Source: Dehalococcoidia bacterium (GTDB lineage Bacteria; Chloroflexota; Dehalococcoidia; UBA3495). Taken from it: DNA of 16,827 bases. The notes beneath the pieces were generated by a model. That model saw nothing but the letters and a program-made list of their open reading frames with translations, had not been told where the DNA came from and made no database searches. Each line of letters begins with the position of its first letter. Within the stretch, counting starts at the first letter, position 1. Below, piece by piece: positions 6,501-13,868 of this stretch. A program made the position numbers and the translations under genes. The stretch covers positions 1 to 16,827 of the forward strand of contig JAPKDE010000037.1 of assembly GCA_028822675.1 (NCBI GenBank), read 5' to 3'.

Positions 6501-8143
6501 AATTACCCGGCCATAAAATTGATGAATATATTGGCTGGGTGCGTAAAACCACGCCTGGCGTTGAGTTGATCTCACCGCCGCCTCACCATGATATCTATTC
6601 CATTGAAGACCTTGCCCAACTGATACATGACCTGAAAAACGTTAACCCAGACGCCAGGATCCACGTGAAACTGGTTGCTGAAGTTGGTGTTGGTACCATC
6701 GCCGCCGGCGTGACCAAAGGCCATGCTGACGTTGTGCTCATCAGCGGACATGACGGCGGTACCGGCGCATCGCCTGAGTCGTCGATCAAACACGCTGGAC
6801 TGCCTTGGGAGCTTGGCGTTGCCGAGACCCAACAGGTGCTGGTGGCCAACGGCCTCAGGAGCCGAATCGTGCTCCAGACTGATGGCCAGTTGAAGACCGG
6901 ACGTGACGCCGCAATTGCGACGCTGCTGGGAGCCGAAGAATTTGGCTTTGCCACCTCTGCGTTGGTGGTTAGCGGATGTATCATGTTGCGGAAATGCCAC
7001 ATGAACACCTGCTCAGTGGGCATCGCCACCCAAGACCCGGAACTACGCAAGAAATTTGCCGGCAAGCCCGAGGACTTAGTCGCCTACTTCACCTTTATCG
7101 CTGAAGAGATGAGGGAGATTATGGCTGAATTGGGCTTTCGGACCGTGGCCGAAATGATTGGCCGCACCGACATTCTCGACTACAAAGATTCAGAGAACCA
7201 TTGGAAAGCGGAAGGCTTGGACTTTGCCCGTTTGCTGCACCGGCAGGAGTCTAACGACCCCAACGAGCCGGTTTACTGTGACCGGGAACAGGATCACGGG
7301 CTGGACAAGGCCCTGGATCACCAAATCATCGCCCAAGCTCAGGAGGCCATCAACAACCGAACACCTGTGCATATCGACCTTCCGATCCATAACTCCCACC
7401 GGACCGTGGGCGCAATGCTCAGCGGCAAGGTTGCCAAGCTGTACGGCGAAGAAGGGCTACCCGATGACACGATAAATATCAAATTTACCGGGTCGGCAGG
7501 GCAGAGCTTTGGCGCGTTCTTAACAAGAGGCACCAGCATCAAATTGCTGGGTGATTCCAATGACTATATGGGCAAGGGCATGTCCGGCGGCCGCATTGTG
7601 GTTTGCCCTGATCCTGAAGCCACCTTTGTGCCTGAAGAGAACATCATCATCGGCAACGTGGCAATGTACGGAGCCACCGGTGGCGAAGTGTTCATCAACG
7701 GCGCAGCTGGAGAGCGGTTCTGCGTCCGCAATAGCGGAGTAAAAACTGTGGTAGAGGCTGTGGGAGACCACGGCTGTGAGTACATGACCGGCGGAGTTGC
7801 CGTGGTACTAGGCGCTACCGGCAGAAACTTTGCTGCGGGCATGAGCGGCGGAATAGCATTTGTTTATGACAAGGATGATGATTTCAACATCTCCTTCAAC
7901 GATGGTATGGCCGACTTGGAGTCGGTGACAGACCCAAAAGATATCGCAACCCTGAAAGGGCTGATAGAAGACCATAAGAAGTACACCGGCAGCACTCCCG
8001 CCGCCGAAATACTGGCCGACTGGGACGCCGCACTGAAACGGTTTAAAAAGATCATGCCGCGAGACTACCGGCGTGTTTTGGAAGAACGACGTAGGAACGG
8101 GGAGGGTACAGAGCGGGAGCTGGAAGCAGTCGGTAATGGGTAA
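3584..8143 (+). CDS. gltB: Glutamate synthase (NADPH) large subunit
   Basis: The alpha subunit of GOGAT: it hydrolyses glutamine, channels the ammonia internally and adds it to 2-oxoglutarate to give glutamate, using electrons from GltD. All domains are present in the 1519-residue chain. A class-II glutaminase domain runs from Cys22 (HDACGVG) to about 430, with the first 21 residues being a propeptide expected to be removed to expose Cys22. The central domain spans about 475-765. The FMN-binding synthase domain spans about 830-1200 and holds the [3Fe-4S] ligands Cys1132, Cys1138 and Cys1143 (GCIMLRKC-HMNTC). A GXGXG beta-helix domain covers about 1260-1450 (GNVAMYGATGGEVFINGAAG region). It is the first gene of a gltBD operon, with a long structured leader and a weak AGGT ribosome site. 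Length and motifs are normal. Confidence 0.97.
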   Translation: MDPLKELAKKGLYSPEQEHDACGVGVVANIKGQKTHQIIDEGVQVLINLGHRGAAGRDPETGDGAGMLIQMPTKLFEREAAALGIDLPAAGEYGVGMVFMPPEVQYECRDMINKIIEAEGLKILGWRDVPVDKTKIGVDAQEVCPFIAQVFIGMGSDIKDAAHLERQLFIARKVLEHSTGESGLTDEQADRFYVCSMSCNTIVYKGLLMAHQIAEFYLDLQDQDLVSAFSLVHSRFSTNTMGSWRLAHPYRYLAHNGEINTLRGNVNWMRARESQFASSLFGDDMAKIAPVTNPGDSDTASLDNALELLQMTGRDLDHALLMLIPEAWNQHENMSQEKKDFYEYHSSLMEPWDGPAMIVSSDGSNICALLDRNGLRPFRYLVTKDDKLVMASETGVLEVPPADVKYKGRLQPGRMFLVSFEEGRIIDDNELKLKLATRKPYGQWLKDNKLTLNDLPKVSDTVAMDPAELTQLQQTFGYTIEEIRMLTSVMAETGTEAIGSMGNDAPLAVLSDQNQVLFHYFKQLFAQVTNPPLDAIREELVTSLGSFVGSEQNLFEETPEHCHQLRLESPVLSDSELAQIKALDQGGLRSATISTLFDRELGDGGLKQALNSIREQTSQAIASGSSVIVLSDRGADSRWAPIPSLLAVSAVHHHMIREGTRTKAGLILETGEPREVHHFALLIGYGAGAVNPYLALATVRDLAERGQINETKPEYAQLNLIKANQKGVLKVMSKMGISTVQSYRGAQIFEAVGLNQELIDEYFTGTSSRVGGIGLDGIQRESSERHDLAFGTPEIAAKQSLQQGGVYQWRRGEEHHQWNPESISKLQYAARNNDWDAYKEFSKISDDETRKLANLRGLLQFKDGLTPVPIEEVESAAEIVKRFATGAASLGSISQEAHEMMAIAMNRMGARSNTGEGGEDHRRYWLDENGDSRSSAIKQVASGRFGVTANYLINATDLQIKMAQGAKPGEGGQLPGHKIDEYIGWVRKTTPGVELISPPPHHDIYSIEDLAQLIHDLKNVNPDARIHVKLVAEVGVGTIAAGVTKGHADVVLISGHDGGTGASPESSIKHAGLPWELGVAETQQVLVANGLRSRIVLQTDGQLKTGRDAAIATLLGAEEFGFATSALVVSGCIMLRKCHMNTCSVGIATQDPELRKKFAGKPEDLVAYFTFIAEEMREIMAELGFRTVAEMIGRTDILDYKDSENHWKAEGLDFARLLHRQESNDPNEPVYCDREQDHGLDKALDHQIIAQAQEAINNRTPVHIDLPIHNSHRTVGAMLSGKVAKLYGEEGLPDDTINIKFTGSAGQSFGAFLTRGTSIKLLGDSNDYMGKGMSGGRIVVCPDPEATFVPEENIIIGNVAMYGATGGEVFINGAAGERFCVRNSGVKTVVEAVGDHGCEYMTGGVAVVLGATGRNFAAGMSGGIAFVYDKDDDFNISFNDGMADLESVTDPKDIATLKGLIEDHKKYTGSTPAAEILADWDAALKRFKKIMPRDYRRVLEERRRNGEGTERELEAVGNG

Positions 8144-9596
8144 ACCCACTGGATTTACGGAATCAGGCCGGATTAACCCAGAGCGAAGACCGGCAGGAGA
8201 AAGAAAAGGTGACTACCGAGAGTTCTACCAACCCTGGGGTGAAGATCAGGCAAAGGAACAAGGCTCCCGGTGTATGGACTGTTCTGTTCCCTTCTGTCAC
8301 ATGGGTTGCCCCTTGGGCAACGTCATCCCTGAGTTCAATCACCAGGTTTTCTTGGGCGATTGGAAAGGCGCTTTAGGCACTCTTCTCTCTACCAACAATT
8401 TCCCGGAGTTCACCGGGCGTATCTGCCCTGCGCCCTGCGAGGCAAGCTGCGTCCTGAGTATCAATGCTGACCCGGTCACCATTGAATACATCGAAAAAGA
8501 GATTGTTGAACACGCGTTTGAAAACGGCTGGATTAATCCTGAGCCCCCCGCCAAGCGCACCGGCAAAAAGGTTGCTGTTGTTGGGTCTGGTCCCTCAGGT
8601 TTGGCCGCAGCCCAGCAACTGAACCGCGCCGGACACCTGGTAACGGTCATTGAGCGCTCCGGGTACATCGGCGGTCTGCTGGTCCTGGGCATCCCAGAAT
8701 TCAAACTGGAAAAGAGCGTGGTGCAGCGCCGCGTTGACCTGATGGCCGCTGAAGGCATCGTATTTCTGACCGACACCAACGTTGGCGTTGATTTCCCTGT
8801 TGAAAAATTACTAGGCGAATTTGACGCTGTCTGTCTAGCCTGTGGTTCAACCGAGGCCAGAGAACTGGACGTTCCCGGTCGGGACCTGGAAGGCGTCCAT
8901 CTAGCCATGGAATACCTGACCCAGCAAAACCGCGTGCTATCCGGAGAATTGGTTGACGACGCCGAACGCATCGAGGCCGAAGGCAAGCGAGTGGTGATTC
9001 TTGGCGGTGGCGATACCGGGGCAGACTGCCTGGGTACTGCTCTGCGTCAGGGCGCCGAAGTTGTGCATCAACTAGAACTACTGGCTGAACCCCCGGAACA
9101 GAGGCCTGGCAACAACCCTTGGCCCCAGTGGCCGCAGGTACTCCGGTCATCCCCCGCCCATGAAGAGGGCGGCATCCGTGATTACTCCATCCTGACCAAG
9201 TCCTTCTCCGGAAGAAACGGAAAGCTTGAGAAATTGCACGGTGTGAAGGTGGAATGGCAGGCCGGGGAAAACGGTGGTCGGCCGTCCATGGTTGAGATTC
9301 CCGGCAGCGAGTTTGAGATGGAAACTGAACTGACTCTGCTGGCCATGGGATTCTTGCATCCAGAGGGCGACGGCATGCTGTCTCAGATTGGTGTGGGGCT
9401 TGATGGCCGCGGAAACATAGCCATTGACGCCAACCGGATGAGTAGCGTCTCGGGTGTCTTTGCTGCGGGCGACGCTGCCAGAGGGCAGTCGTTGGTGGTC
9501 TGGGCTATTGCTGAGGGCCGGGAAACCGCCCGGGCAATTGACCTGTTCCTCATGGGTGAGACGGCTCTCCCCCATTCACTGCCGGAACACGGCTAG
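8136..9596 (+). CDS. gltD: Glutamate synthase (NADPH) small subunit
   Basis: The beta subunit of GOGAT: it oxidises NADPH through FAD and passes electrons by iron-sulfur clusters to GltB. With the start at 8136 the protein has 486 residues and begins MGKPTGF, the usual GltD start; an in-frame ATG at 8073 would add 21 residues encoded entirely inside gltB with no family resemblance. The start overlaps the gltB stop by 8 bases, implying translational coupling. Cysteines for two [4Fe-4S] clusters are at 46, 49, 54, 58 and 97, 101, 105. The FAD-binding GSGPSG is at 150-155 and the NADPH-binding GGGDTG at 290-295, with a C-terminal GVFAAGDAARGQSLVVWAI flavin motif. Complete, and followed by an inverted repeat shared with the convergent lipoprotein gene. 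Confidence 0.96.
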   Translation: MGKPTGFTESGRINPERRPAGERKGDYREFYQPWGEDQAKEQGSRCMDCSVPFCHMGCPLGNVIPEFNHQVFLGDWKGALGTLLSTNNFPEFTGRICPAPCEASCVLSINADPVTIEYIEKEIVEHAFENGWINPEPPAKRTGKKVAVVGSGPSGLAAAQQLNRAGHLVTVIERSGYIGGLLVLGIPEFKLEKSVVQRRVDLMAAEGIVFLTDTNVGVDFPVEKLLGEFDAVCLACGSTEARELDVPGRDLEGVHLAMEYLTQQNRVLSGELVDDAERIEAEGKRVVILGGGDTGADCLGTALRQGAEVVHQLELLAEPPEQRPGNNPWPQWPQVLRSSPAHEEGGIRDYSILTKSFSGRNGKLEKLHGVKVEWQAGENGGRPSMVEIPGSEFEMETELTLLAMGFLHPEGDGMLSQIGVGLDGRGNIAIDANRMSSVSGVFAAGDAARGQSLVVWAIAEGRETARAIDLFLMGETALPHSLPEHG

Positions 9597-9603
9597 CCGG
9601 TTT

Positions 9604-9665
9604 TTCGCCTCTTCCCGGGTATAGTTTAAGAACTTAGCCGGGAAGAACTAGTTGCTTGAGGCGAA
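9604..9665. terminator. Nested inverted repeat between gltD and the convergent lipoprotein gene
   Basis: TTCGCCTC (9604-9611) pairs with GAGGCGAA (9658-9665). Inside it CTTCCCGG (9611-9618) pairs with CCGGGAAG (9638-9645), and at the centre AGTT-TAAG-AACT (9623-9634). All arms are perfect; one C is shared between the outer two stems, and the right side carries 12 unpaired bases. The right outer arm lies within the last six codons of the minus-strand lipoprotein gene (stop at 9648-9650). Neither side has a strong T-run, so it is a likely 3'-end structure but not a textbook intrinsic terminator. Confidence 0.55.
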
Positions 9666-10706
9666 CAGCCGGAATACGTCGCTGAACTGTCCGACATCTA
9701 CTATCACCCGCACTCTCAGAAGCTCCCCTTCTTGACGGACGCCCAGGTCTTCAAACTCGAGGGTCTGCTTTGCTTTCTCCAGGAGTTCAGAGGTTATTTG
9801 AATCGCCGCCGTGGCAAATTTCTGGGCAGGGAATTCAATTACCAAATGGAAGACTGCCAAGTCTCCGGGCAATATGCTTACGCTCACCACAACTGCAGTA
9901 CAGCCAACATCTAATACAGCCCCGGTGAATAGAGGGAATGAAGCGCACTGGGAGAGAACCCCGGAGGAGAAACCTGAAGGTACCTTTGCCAATAACTCGG
10001 TGAGACCGGGAGCGTTGACCAAAGAGTCAGCACGACCGTCAAATGCGTCAAGAGAGGTTTGTGCCAAGGCACTGGCATCTTTGACAGTAAGTCCTCGGCC
10101 AGAGGCTGCTACCCCAGTGCCACCTTCCGCCGTGGCCATTGCCACGACCGCTCCGAGGATGTCGATGCCCCAAACGTCGTGATCCTCATAGGTGGTTGGG
10201 CCATCTCCGCCCAGATCGAAGCCAAATCCGCCGGCCACTTTGAGCATATCTCCAATCGGGAACTTGCTTTGGAATGGAGTAAGCAGCGTACTGGTTTCAA
10301 AATCTCCGGACACGGCAATAGTGTCCACCAGCCCGGTGGCGATGGACGGCAAGGCCACTTCGATGCCCAGGACTTCGGGTGAGGCAAGATTTGCCAAAGT
10401 ATCGTTGTCCCGCACAAATTCCATGTCCAAATAGACCGCAGAACCGAAACTTTCCGGTACCAGAGACAATAGGTTAGTTAGTTGGGCCAAGCGTTCAGGG
10501 TTGGCGGCTGGGATTACGGCGTTGGCAAAGTCTTCATACGGAATTGGCGTTGCCGTTGGGACTACCGTCGGTCCGGCAGCCGTGCTGGTGGCAGGAGATG
10601 TGGTTTCAGTTGCACAGGCAGCCAATAAACCGACCGCCATCACGGCCACTAATATGACCTTGATGACGTGTCGGTTTATGTAATGCTTGATGGTTGTGTA
10701 GGACAA
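9648..10706 (-). CDS. Lipoprotein, paralogue of the DUF3105-linked lipoprotein body
   Basis: A 352-residue predicted lipoprotein of unknown function. The signal peptide has basic residues, a hydrophobic core (about 14-28) and a lipobox LAAC with Cys31. A Thr/Ser/Pro/Ala-rich linker (about 32-56) then leads to a globular domain. That domain follows the same order of motifs as the body of the protein encoded at 1623-3125: GDFETSTLL (from 134), YEDHDVWGI, a Gly-rich strand, and a closing EGELLRVRVIVDV segment. It lacks the DUF3105 part. The start is TTG at 10706, supported by GGAG eight bases upstream (10715-10718), which lies in the end of pyk; an ATG start would destroy the signal peptide. The gap to the pyk stop is only 4 bases, so it is probably cotranscribed with pyk. 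Body function unknown. Confidence 0.82.
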   Translation of the reverse strand: MSYTTIKHYINRHVIKVILVAVMAVGLLAACATETTSPATSTAAGPTVVPTATPIPYEDFANAVIPAANPERLAQLTNLLSLVPESFGSAVYLDMEFVRDNDTLANLASPEVLGIEVALPSIATGLVDTIAVSGDFETSTLLTPFQSKFPIGDMLKVAGGFGFDLGGDGPTTYEDHDVWGIDILGAVVAMATAEGGTGVAASGRGLTVKDASALAQTSLDAFDGRADSLVNAPGLTELLAKVPSGFSSGVLSQCASFPLFTGAVLDVGCTAVVVSVSILPGDLAVFHLVIEFPAQKFATAAIQITSELLEKAKQTLEFEDLGVRQEGELLRVRVIVDVGQFSDVFRLFASSN

Positions 10707-10710
10707 AATT

Positions 10711-12153
10711 CTAACTCCGAGTGACTGCGACCTGCTCTTGGATGACGTGAGACAGGTATTCTTTCATGTCCAACACCTGTACGGCGTTGGTGGTACCGGA
10801 TACCCCAGGCAGGAAGCCGTGAACAATGGTCACCACGTCATCCTCTGAGATAACCTTGTTTTTCAGCCCTTCTTTGACCACTGACGCCACCAAACTGGCA
10901 ATGTCTTGTTGCGGGAGAATCACACCGCCGGGGCGGATACCCCAGCCCATCGCCAGTTTCTGAAGAATGGCCGAATCATGGGAAAAGGCCAGGATGTCAG
11001 CGCTGGGCCTGAACCTAGATAGTTCCAGTGCAGCCCGTCCGGTACTGGTTACCACAACCGGCTTGGAACCCAGAATCTGGACCAGTCTTGCGGCGGCGGA
11101 GGTGATGGCTTGGGTTCGGTCGTTGGAATCCAGATCGCTGAAATAGGTGTAAATTTTCTCAGTTTCAACGACAGTGGCGTCAAAAATTTCCAGGGCTTCC
11201 AGAGGGTACTGACCCATGGCAGTTTCATCGGAGAGCATCACCGCATCGCAGCGGTCAAGCACCGCGTTGGTAACGTCGGATACTTCTGCCCGGGTCGGTG
11301 CTGGTGCAAGCACCATGGACCACAACATCTGGGTGGCAATCACAGAAACCTTTCCGGCCTTATTGGACTTGTCCACCAACTGTTTTTGGACCACAGGCAC
11401 CCGTTGCATGGGAATCTCAACGCCTAGGTCGCCCCGGGCCACCATGATTCCGTCCACTTCAGGGAGGATGCTATCGATATTATCGACGCCTTCACCCCGT
11501 TCCAGTTTGGCCATGACCAGCGCTTTGCTGCCAGCGGCGTTCAGTTCTTTTCTAGCGTCAAGAATGTCTTTGGCCGTCCGCACGAAGGACAGGGCAACCC
11601 AGTCAACTTCGTGCTCAACGCCAAATTTTAGGGCAATTTTATCATCTTCGGTAAGGATTGGCTCATCGATGGGTACGCCTGGTAGGTTCACGCCTTTATA
11701 CGACGACACAACCCCGGAAGACTGGGCCGTGGCCACAATCCTGGAAGGACTGGCCTCTGTGACCAATAGCCGGACGGTGCCATCCGCAATGAATATATTG
11801 TGTCCCGGAGCAATGTTTTTGAAAGCGCCAGGTTGGGGGAAAGGTAATACACCGGGTTCGTCTGTCCGATCTTGCGGGACCAGCGCCAGGACATCACCGG
11901 GGTTCACCATGACCGGTTCCTCAATGAATCCCAACCGTAATTTGATACCGCCCAGGTCTTGGAGAATGGCCACCGGGCGATTGTATTTCTTGGAAATCTC
12001 TCTGATGTTGGCAATGACTTCGGCGTGTTCAGCCAATGTTCCGTGGGAGAAATTCAGACGGGCGCAGTCAATACCACGCTTGATTAGTTCATCCAACATT
12101 TTGGGGTCTCTGGTGGAAGGGCCAATGGTGACGATGATCTTGGTTTTACGCAT
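10711..12153 (-). CDS. pyk: Pyruvate kinase
   Basis: Catalyses the last step of glycolysis, phosphoenolpyruvate plus ADP to pyruvate plus ATP, in the cytoplasm. With the ATG at 12153 it has 480 residues and begins MRKTKIIVTIGPST, the standard family start; GAGG stands eight bases upstream. The open frame continues to 12276, but the added 41 residues derive from the noncoding leader. Key residues are Arg32, Asn34, Ser36 (RLNFSHG), Asp66, Lys216 and Glu218 (MAKLE), Asp242 (VARGDLGVE) and Thr274 (ATQML). DLGGIKLR (66-73) carries Leu and Lys where potassium-dependent enzymes have Thr and Glu, suggesting the potassium-independent type. Less usual are Trp278 (often Glu), Asp309 (often Gly) and Ile70 (often Pro). 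First gene of a pair with the lipoprotein gene downstream. Confidence 0.94.
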   Translation of the reverse strand: MRKTKIIVTIGPSTRDPKMLDELIKRGIDCARLNFSHGTLAEHAEVIANIREISKKYNRPVAILQDLGGIKLRLGFIEEPVMVNPGDVLALVPQDRTDEPGVLPFPQPGAFKNIAPGHNIFIADGTVRLLVTEASPSRIVATAQSSGVVSSYKGVNLPGVPIDEPILTEDDKIALKFGVEHEVDWVALSFVRTAKDILDARKELNAAGSKALVMAKLERGEGVDNIDSILPEVDGIMVARGDLGVEIPMQRVPVVQKQLVDKSNKAGKVSVIATQMLWSMVLAPAPTRAEVSDVTNAVLDRCDAVMLSDETAMGQYPLEALEIFDATVVETEKIYTYFSDLDSNDRTQAITSAAARLVQILGSKPVVVTSTGRAALELSRFRPSADILAFSHDSAILQKLAMGWGIRPGGVILPQQDIASLVASVVKEGLKNKVISEDDVVTIVHGFLPGVSGTTNAVQVLDMKEYLSHVIQEQVAVTRS

Positions 12154-12219
12154 GGTTTCTGCCTCGCTGCAATCAGCTGAGAAGATTTTCGAGCATTTGA
12201 CCCGAAACATGCCGTGGAG

Positions 12220-12251
12220 TTTGGGCTTAATGAAATTTGGGCTTAATAAAA
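12220..12251. repeat. 16-bp tandem repeat in the pyk leader
   Basis: On the plus strand TTTGGGCTTAATGAAA (12220-12235) is followed directly by TTTGGGCTTAATAAAA (12236-12251), 15 of 16 identical. A third, degenerate unit CTTGGCCCAGCTGAAA (12252-12267) matches the first at about ten positions. The 16-base period is not a multiple of three, which supports reading this as noncoding leader rather than an N-terminal extension of pyk. Confidence 0.85.
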
Positions 12252-12318
12252 CTTGGCCCAGCTGAAATAAGTACACCCAAACTGCAATTGGACAAAACTA
12301 ACAAATTTGCCTAATGAA

Positions 12319-12327
12319 AATATAACA
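12319..12327 (-). promoter_or_regulatory. Candidate extended -10 promoter for pyk
   Basis: On the minus strand TGT immediately precedes TATATT (12324-12319), giving an extended -10 element (TGnTATATT). A weak -35-like TTCGTA lies 18 bases upstream. Transcription would start near 12312 and yield a leader of about 158 nt that contains the tandem 16-bp repeats. Confidence 0.45.
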
Positions 12328-12372
12328 GACCGTTGAGTATTCTACGAACCTAGGTCAATCAAAGATTCAAAG

Positions 12373-12404
12373 AAAAAGCGTCCCGATAATTCGGGACGCT
12401 TTTT
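12373..12404 (-). terminator. Terminator of the flavin monooxygenase-like gene
   Basis: A perfect 14-bp stem, AAAAAGCGTCCCGA with its complement around a TAAT loop, lies 58 bases beyond the stop of the minus-strand gene ending at 12463. On that strand it ends in TTTTTCTTTG, a good U-tract. It is A/T symmetric so could also act on the plus strand, but there is no plus-strand gene to serve. Confidence 0.9.
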
Positions 12405-12462
12405 AGTTCCACTTACTTTGATGGCAGCTAGTTGATCGTTTGGTGCTACCTTTGATTGTTCT

Positions 12463-13629
12463 TTACTTATTCCTCTGGGCATCGAACCGATCGGTGGCGG
12501 CCTTGATACCAACGTAGCGGTTCGCCTGGAGTGCCTCACTGCGCTCGGCGGTCCATTCGTTGGAAATCTTGATACCGGCCACACTTCCCTGAAAATGGGG
12601 CATCACGTAACGGGCCAAGAGCTCGTAGCTGCGATGAATTTTATCTCGGGGTGCCCAGTCTTCAACCCGCATCATGAACTTGCCGAAGCCACCGGTTAGC
12701 TCTTGGAGCCGTTCAATACCGGCAATACAATCGTCAGGCGTTCCGACAATCCATTGGTTCTTCTCGACCATGAAGTCCACAATCTGGTCGCGGGGTACGT
12801 CGGGCACTGGGTTTCCTAGCGTTTGACCGAAGTATTCCGTGACGATGTTGCCCGCGCCTTCTTTAATGTCTTTGATGGCCTGCTCTTTACTGTCGGCTAA
12901 GTGCATTCCCATGACGATGCCCCAGTCTTCCCGGTGCATGGTCTTGCCGTGTTCGGCGGCGGTCTCCTCGGCAATCTCCCACAGTTGAGCCAGGGATGTT
13001 TTGCGGATGGTGTCTCTGGGTACGCTCAATGACAGCACGGACGCGCCATGTTTCCCGGCCAAGGTCACGCCAGCCGGCGACTCAACGGAAGCCACGGCCA
13101 CCGGGACGATTGGATCCTGGTATGGTCGGAGCTGCAGAACAGCGTCGTTCATCTCAAACCAGTCGGTCTTGACGGTGTAGGGCTCCGGGCTGGACATGAG
13201 CCGCATTATGGCGTCCAAAGACTCTTCCATCATTGCTCGTTGTCGCTCTGGCTTAATGCCCAGCATGATGGCGTCAGACGCCAGTGCGCCGGGGCCGCAC
13301 CCAAGTATCACCCGGCCTCGGGTCAGATGGTCAAGTTGAACCATGCGGTTGGCCACCATGAAGGGGTGGTGATACGGAAGGCTGGTTACGCCGGTGCCCA
13401 GCCTGATGTGGCGGGTTCGTTCAGCGGCGGTGGCCATGAATAATTCGGGCGACGCAATGGTCTCCCAGCCTGCGCTGTGGTGTTCACCGATATAGGCTTC
13501 ATCAAAGCCCAGGACGTCCAGCCATTGGAGAAGCTCCAGGTCCCTTTCCAACGCCAGTGTGGGGTTTTCACCTACTCTATGGAAGGGAGCCATGAAGACG
13601 CCAAATTTCATGCGATTGGGGATAGCCAT
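12463..13629 (-). CDS. LLM-class flavin-dependent oxidoreductase, limonene 1,2-monooxygenase-like
   Basis: A 388-residue member of the bacterial luciferase-like monooxygenase superfamily, a TIM-barrel fold that uses reduced FMN and oxygen to oxidise organic substrates. The N-terminus MKFGVFMAPFH and the stretch GFDEAYIGEHHSAGWE, SPELFMATAAERT, LGTGVTSLPYHHPFMVA and LDHLTRGRVILGCGPGAL are typical of the alkanal / limonene 1,2-monooxygenase branch, whose length (near 390) this matches. The true substrate cannot be told from sequence. The start at 13629 (MAIPNRMKFG) has GGAGG eight bases upstream; a longer frame to 13695 lacks support. It is probably monocistronic, with an extended -10 near 13768 and a strong terminator at 12373-12404. 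Such enzymes are strongly expanded in SAR202-type Chloroflexota, where a role in oxidising recalcitrant organic matter has been proposed. Confidence 0.88.
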   Translation of the reverse strand: MAIPNRMKFGVFMAPFHRVGENPTLALERDLELLQWLDVLGFDEAYIGEHHSAGWETIASPELFMATAAERTRHIRLGTGVTSLPYHHPFMVANRMVQLDHLTRGRVILGCGPGALASDAIMLGIKPERQRAMMEESLDAIMRLMSSPEPYTVKTDWFEMNDAVLQLRPYQDPIVPVAVASVESPAGVTLAGKHGASVLSLSVPRDTIRKTSLAQLWEIAEETAAEHGKTMHREDWGIVMGMHLADSKEQAIKDIKEGAGNIVTEYFGQTLGNPVPDVPRDQIVDFMVEKNQWIVGTPDDCIAGIERLQELTGGFGKFMMRVEDWAPRDKIHRSYELLARYVMPHFQGSVAGIKISNEWTAERSEALQANRYVGIKAATDRFDAQRNK

Positions 13630-13767
13630 GCGTACATCCTCCGTCTGTGTTCTCGGGCTGTTATTCAGGGGTATTCCAGAGTGTCTTTCGGGCACTTGGA
13701 ACAGAGATGGTTGGCAGGAGCGCTACGTTAAAAATCGTCCGCATAGCGCAGGCTTACAACGGATGAC

Positions 13768-13776
13768 ATTCTATCA
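13768..13776 (-). promoter_or_regulatory. Candidate extended -10 promoter for the LLM gene
   Basis: On the minus strand TGA precedes TAGAAT (13773-13768), giving a TGnTAGAAT extended -10. The -35 position is poor. The implied leader is about 130 nt. The 239-base gap between this gene and the GNAT gene holds nothing else I recognise. Confidence 0.35.
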
Positions 13777-13868
13777 TGGAGCCTAACGGGTAAGAGGACA
13801 GTGGGTTTCGGACCATTAATCAGTGGAGACGGGCTGGTCGGTAGGGCGGTTGAAACTAAGCGCCTATT

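Noticed and set aside
8073..8135. 21-residue extension of gltD
   Set aside because: Lies wholly inside gltB; MGKPTGF at 8136 is the family start.
8339..8986. 215-codon minus-strand frame
   Set aside because: Antisense shadow of gltD, low-complexity translation.
11216..12265. 349-codon plus-strand frame
   Set aside because: Entirely antisense to pyk, whose motifs are intact; the frame is a by-product of pyk codon use and its Ser/Arg/Thr-rich translation shows no domain.
12154..12276. 41-residue N-terminal extension of pyruvate kinase
   Set aside because: It contains the 16-bp tandem repeats and extends beyond the family N-terminus; GAGG before the ATG at 12153 is a better start.
13630..13695. 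22-residue extension of the LLM protein
   Set aside because: GGAGG precedes the ATG at 13629; the added residues are not like the family N-terminus.
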